Below, in pieces: positions 5,820-8,057 of a DNA stretch of 8,057 bases. The DNA is from Bacillota bacterium. Its GTDB lineage: Bacteria; Bacillota; Clostridia; Christensenellales; SZUA-584. Positions within the stretch are counted from its first letter, which is position 1; each line of letters opens with the position of its first letter. Position numbers and translations under genes: made by a program. The notes under the pieces were generated by a model. The model searched no databases, was not told where the DNA came from, and was given only the letters and a program-made list of their open reading frames with translations. The stretch covers positions 1 through 8,057 of the forward strand of contig JAEYLC010000011.1 of the NCBI GenBank assembly GCA_023461435.1, given 5' to 3'.

Positions 5820-6311
5820 ATGGACACAAAAGGATATCAAGTTAATATTCTTGCGTTGTCAGAAGAAGACGGTGGTGGGTATGTCGCTGTTGTACCGGAT
5901 TTGCCGGGGTGTATGGCTGACGGTGAAACACCAGCCGAAGCGCTTGAAGCGGTACAAGAATCAATCGCTTTATGGATTGAAGTTCAAAGTGAGGATGGCG
6001 AAGAGATTCCTGAACCAAAGAATTATAAAACGAATCCAGAATATAGCGGGAGGATTGGTTTAAGAATACCTCGTTGGATGCATGCTCGTGTAGCGCAGGC
6101 AGCTCAGATCGAGGGCTGCAGTATGAATCAATTTATTCAGGATTCTGTTTCGTATGCTTTAGGGATGCTTGATGGAAAGAATTCCAAGACTAGTAATGCA
6201 GCTGTAGTTTCGATTGAGCGTAGAAGGCAACCGCTGAATTGGGGTCAATATATTGATGTCCAATCGATAGAGAAACGAGGTTTTTACCATGTCAAGAATC
6301 CACTTTGTTGA
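5820..6311 (+). CDS. hicB: HicB-family antitoxin with ribbon-helix-helix domain and C-terminal extension
   Basis: A 163-residue antitoxin expected to bind and neutralise HicA and to repress the operon. Domain 1 (about 5-60) is the partially degenerated RNase H fold with the HicB hallmark EDGGGYVAVVPDLPGC (16-31) and GETPAEALEAVQESI (35-49). Domain 2 (about 77-115) is ribbon-helix-helix: RIGLRIPRWMHARV (78-91), then GCSMNQFIQDSVSYAL (99-114). Residues 120-163 form an extra tail rich in aromatic and basic residues (RRRQPLNWGQYIDV, 134-147) that is not needed for either domain. In toxin-antitoxin-chaperone systems the antitoxin carries such a tail for the SecB-like chaperone, and the next gene encodes a SecB-like protein; a chaperone-addiction role is inferred. 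The gap to hicA is 4 bases, with AGGAG (5806-5810) 9 bases before the ATG. The 3' end overlaps the next gene by 23 bases. Confidence 0.9.
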   Translation: MDTKGYQVNILALSEEDGGGYVAVVPDLPGCMADGETPAEALEAVQESIALWIEVQSEDGEEIPEPKNYKTNPEYSGRIGLRIPRWMHARVAQAAQIEGCSMNQFIQDSVSYALGMLDGKNSKTSNAAVVSIERRRQPLNWGQYIDVQSIEKRGFYHVKNPLC

Positions 6312-6699
6312 TGTTGAATTGCTATCTTCTTCTTTCAAACGGTTAGGAGCCGGGAAGACAAATACAAAAAGTAAATTCATTCAAAAGTACGAAATAACTA
6401 GCCGAAAACAAACTGGATCAGACGGCTATGTTATTATTAAAATATACCAGTATATGGACCCGACTTGCCTTTTTAAAGCCCAAGTCGAGCTAAAGGTAAA
6501 CTTTGAATTACTACAAGAATCTGATTCGGAAATTCTTTATGGTGATGAGTTTCAGCAGTGTCTTGATGACAACATAGGTAGAATTTTTGGAGAAAATAGC
6601 CATATTATGGCTTTCTTAACTGATCGCGCGTTCGGATCACCGTTAATACTGCCGCCATTCCCTGATAGCGATGACGATGAAGACGCAGAAGGAAAATAA
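6289..6699 (+). CDS. SecB-like chaperone of a toxin-antitoxin-chaperone module
   Basis: A 136-residue protein close in length to SecB (about 150). The clearest resemblance is the C-terminal part: a helix ENSHIMAFLTDRA (102-114), then the extended FGSPLILPPFPD (115-126), which mirrors the end of SecB (FPxLNLxPVNFD), followed by an acidic tail (SDDDEDAEGK). The centre, SDGYVIIKIYQY (44-55) and CLFKAQVELKVNFEL (60-74), has alternating strands as in the SecB beta sheet. Proteobacterial SecB carries preproteins to SecA, but Bacillota generally lack it; SecB-like proteins encoded next to toxin-antitoxin genes instead hold the antitoxin in a foldable state. The start is supported by GAGG 8 bases upstream, inside hicB; the overlap implies translational coupling. 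Assignment rests on motif resemblance and context, without a search, so an unrelated fold remains possible. Confidence 0.7.
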   Translation: MSRIHFVDVELLSSSFKRLGAGKTNTKSKFIQKYEITSRKQTGSDGYVIIKIYQYMDPTCLFKAQVELKVNFELLQESDSEILYGDEFQQCLDDNIGRIFGENSHIMAFLTDRAFGSPLILPPFPDSDDDEDAEGK

Positions 6700-6759
6700 C
6701 TGATAATTAATAATAAGTTTTTCCTGTTATAGTGATATCATGAATAGAGTGTGAGTATC

Positions 6760-6789
6760 AAACCACTTCAAATGAGGTGGTTTTTGTTT
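6760..6789 (+). terminator. Rho-independent terminator of the hicA-hicB-secB-like operon
   Basis: AAACCACTTC (6760-6769) pairs fully with GAGGTGGTTT (6774-6783), with one T-G pair, around an AAAT loop, followed by TTGTTT. It lies 61 bases after the last stop codon. Confidence 0.88.
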
Positions 6790-6850
6790 ACATAGAATTG
6801 CCACAGAGGACTATCGATAATAAATTCACACTAAAAAAGGCTTTAAAATA

Positions 6851-6985
6851 GTAACCACTTTTCAGAAAGGGTAATCGTATAGTAACCGATAGCTGGTTAC
6901 TTTTTTGCCTTTTGTATTGTTTTGTAGCTTATAGGTATGGCGCGATATCGTTTTGTATTGTGTTGATGTAACCGAAGTAACCGCT
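6851..6985. repeat. GTAACC repeat cluster
   Basis: GTAACC occurs at 6851, 6882, 6968 and 6977, and inverted (GGTTAC) at 6895. ATAGTAACC is repeated at 6848 and 6879, and the last two copies form a tandem of 9-base units (GTAACCGAA, GTAACCGCT). No function is known; repeated binding sites or decay of a mobile-element gene are both possible. Confidence 0.5.
6881..6906 (+). terminator. Terminator-like hairpin without an obvious gene
   Basis: AGTAACC (6881-6887) pairs with GGTTACT (6895-6901) around a 7-base loop and is followed by six T (6901-6906). No gene ends just before it; it may back up the operon terminator about 100 bases upstream or end a small unseen transcript. Confidence 0.5.
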
Positions 6986-7084
6986 TTTTTAGGGGTATAT
7001 AGACATTTTTTTATCAGCCAACAGGCTACGTTTCTTATTGCCTGTTGACTTTTCGTTGGATTTTCACATGCCTGAGACCAAAAT

Positions 7085-7129
7085 AAAAGCCCGTACACAC
7101 ACGGAGAACCGCATGAATACGGGCTTTTT
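7085..7129. terminator. Bidirectional terminator downstream of rpsI
   Basis: AAAAGCCCGTA (7085-7095) pairs perfectly over 11 bp with TACGGGCTTTT (7118-7128). The 22-base loop contains a small inner hairpin (CGG/CCG, 7102-7111). There is a T run on both strands, so it can end rpsI transcripts from the right and any transcript arriving from the island on the left. It starts 13 bases after the rpsI stop. Confidence 0.88.
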
Positions 7130-7141
7130 GACAATTTATAA

Positions 7142-7534
7142 TTATCTCTTGGAGAACTGAGGCGCGCGACGAGCGGCTTTGAGGCCGTATTTCTTTCTTT
7201 CCTTCATTCTCGCGTCTCTGGTCAAGAATCCGGCTTTCTTCACGACGGTGCGGAGCTCCGGCTCGGATTTCACAAGCGCGCGGGCGATGCCATGACGGAT
7301 CGCGCCGGCCTGACCTGTGTAGCCGCCGCCCTTCACGTTGACTGTCACATCGTACTTGCTGAGCGTCTCGGTCAGCACCATCGGGGACTTCGCGAGCATG
7401 CGCAACGTCTCAAAACCGAAATACTGTTCGATCGTTTTCTTGTTGATGAGCATTTTGCCGTTGCCGGGAACCAATATCACACGTGCGACAGCGCTCTTTC
7501 TTCTTCCCGTGCCTAAAAACTGTATCTTTGCCAC
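7142..7534 (-). CDS. rpsI: 30S ribosomal protein S9
   Basis: A 130-residue complete S9 (uS9) of the small ribosomal subunit, normal in length. Recognised by FLGTGRRKSAVARV (6-19), the GGGYTGQAGAIRHGIARAL block (69-87) and the basic C-terminal tail KAARRAPQFSKR (119-130), whose last arginine reaches the P-site tRNA. Translation starts at GTG (7534-7532), with AGGAGG (7548-7543) 8 bases upstream inside the end of rplM. Only two bases separate it from the rplM stop, so the two genes are a coupled operon, the usual arrangement in bacteria. Confidence 0.98.
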   Translation of the reverse strand: MAKIQFLGTGRRKSAVARVILVPGNGKMLINKKTIEQYFGFETLRMLAKSPMVLTETLSKYDVTVNVKGGGYTGQAGAIRHGIARALVKSEPELRTVVKKAGFLTRDARMKERKKYGLKAARRAPQFSKR

Positions 7535-7536
7535 GA

Positions 7537-7980
7537 TTAGTTCCTCCTACCTTTGAGCTCTAAGAGCTCGGGCTTTTGTGCTGCGTGGTCGTGCTCGGGA
7601 CCCGTGTAGATTCTCACCTTGGTGAGCATCTGGTGGCCAAGCTTGTTTTTGGGCAGCATGCGACGGATCGCTTCGTACATCGCGAATTCCGGCTTTTCCT
7701 GCATGAGGTGTTCATACTTTGTTTCCTTGATATGACCCATGTAACCCGAATGGCGATAGTAGATCTTCTGGCTGAGCTTGTTGCCTGTGAACACAGCCTT
7801 TTCGGCGTTGATGATAATGACATAATCTCCCGTATCGACATGCGGCGTAAATTCCGGCTTGTTCTTTCCTCTCAGGATGGACGCAACCTGGCTGGCCAGA
7901 CGGCCGAATACCATGCCGTCGGCATCAACGAGATACCATTTGCGGTCCACAGAGCCGGGTTTTGCCATATATGATTTCAT
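7537..7980 (-). CDS. rplM: 50S ribosomal protein L13
   Basis: A 147-residue complete L13 (uL13) of the large ribosomal subunit, an early assembly protein. Recognised by the N-terminal MKSYMAKPGSVDRKWYLVDA (1-20), FGRLAS (25-30), FTPHVDTGDYVIIINA (44-59), YYRHSGYMGHIK (74-85), MLPKNKLGHQML (108-119) and the GPEHDHAAQKP segment (127-137). The ATG at 7980 is chosen over the ATG four codons on because homologues begin with this peptide and GGGAGG lies 7 bases before it. It is the first gene of rplM-rpsI in the window; the promoter is presumably just outside. Confidence 0.98.
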   Translation of the reverse strand: MKSYMAKPGSVDRKWYLVDADGMVFGRLASQVASILRGKNKPEFTPHVDTGDYVIIINAEKAVFTGNKLSQKIYYRHSGYMGHIKETKYEHLMQEKPEFAMYEAIRRMLPKNKLGHQMLTKVRIYTGPEHDHAAQKPELLELKGRRN

Positions 7981-8040
7981 TAGGCTTCCTCCCAGTGTTT
8001 GCTAAGGTTTTAGTCGCAGCCTATCGATCGGGGCTAGTGA
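7981..8040 (-). promoter_or_regulatory. Candidate L13 leader (autoregulatory 5' UTR hairpin)
   Basis: On the minus strand TAGGCT (8023-8018) is complementary to AGCCTA (7986-7981), the six bases directly before the rplM ATG. Pairing would enclose the ribosome binding site GGGAGG (7993-7988); an inner CTAA/TTAG hairpin lies between. Upstream TAGCC (8036-8032) can instead pair with GGCTG of the same arm, giving two exclusive folds. Structured L13 leaders that control rplM-rpsI by L13 feedback are known in Bacillota; membership in that family was not confirmed here. Confidence 0.5.
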
Positions 8041-8057
8041 ACGATAAAACGCGCAGA

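Larger units (their letters stand above)
6790..7084. other. AT-rich gene-free stretch
   Basis: No credible gene. It holds the GTAACC repeats, an 11-base direct repeat TTTTGTATTGT (6910-6920 and 6951-6961) and a terminator-like hairpin. The frame open on the minus strand (6862-7134) looks non-coding. It may be a worn end of the element that brought in the toxin-antitoxin operon. Confidence 0.5.

Noticed and set aside
6289..6699. Housekeeping SecB for general export
   Set aside because: The gene overlaps an antitoxin gene in an AT-rich island, and Bacillota export generally works without SecB.
6851..6985. CRISPR array or plasmid-type iterons
   Set aside because: The repeats are only 6-9 bases, irregularly spaced, and no cas or replication initiator gene is present.
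6862..7134. Minus-strand frame of 90 codons in the AT-rich gap
   Set aside because: The translation is low in fold-like pattern, its 5' end lies inside the strong bidirectional terminator, no ribosome binding site was seen, and it is partly made of the GTAACC repeats.

Overview
The window looks like a chromosomal stretch from a low-to-mid GC Bacillota, most likely a clostridium. Supporting signs are strong GGAGG-type ribosome binding sites, the rplM-rpsI pair, an iron-type alcohol dehydrogenase, HxlR regulation, a Nif11-like peptide and a bacterial group II intron. No species can be named from the sequence alone. Positions 1-4800 and 7140-8057 are visibly GC-richer than the AT-rich block at about 5220-7080, which looks like acquired DNA.

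Left part (1-4300, nearly all minus strand). The first 120 bases are the 3' end (domains V and VI) of a plus-strand group II intron, inserted a few bases past the stop codon of an alpha/beta hydrolase gene. Upstream of that hydrolase is a compact block: an HxlR-family regulator, then a YqhD/BdhA-type iron-containing alcohol dehydrogenase (aldehyde reductase), then a UPF0303 (DUF336-like) protein whose ribosome binding site overlaps the dehydrogenase stop codon. A second alpha/beta hydrolase with its own terminator follows. The block reads as a carbonyl or electrophile handling module, perhaps controlled by the cysteine-bearing HxlR protein; this is inference.

Middle (4345-5219, plus strand). 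A GNAT acetyltransferase is followed by an 88-residue Nif11-like leader peptide protein with its own ribosome binding site and terminator. It resembles a RiPP precursor, but its cleavage motif is degenerate, its tail lacks cysteine, and no modifying enzyme is in view.

AT-rich island (5220-7080, plus strand). A three-gene operon encodes a HicA-like toxin, a HicB-like antitoxin with a ribbon-helix-helix domain and an unusual C-terminal extension, and a SecB-like protein. The antitoxin and SecB-like genes overlap. The layout matches a toxin-antitoxin-chaperone (TAC) module, here with HicAB as the toxin pair and in a lineage that generally lacks SecB. A good promoter sits under a perfect palindrome that is probably the autoregulatory operator, and a strong terminator closes the operon. 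Gene-poor DNA with GTAACC repeats follows.

Right end (7085-8057, minus strand). The ribosomal protein operon rplM-rpsI is separated from the island by a bidirectional terminator. A hairpin that would bury the rplM ribosome binding site looks like an autoregulatory L13-type leader.
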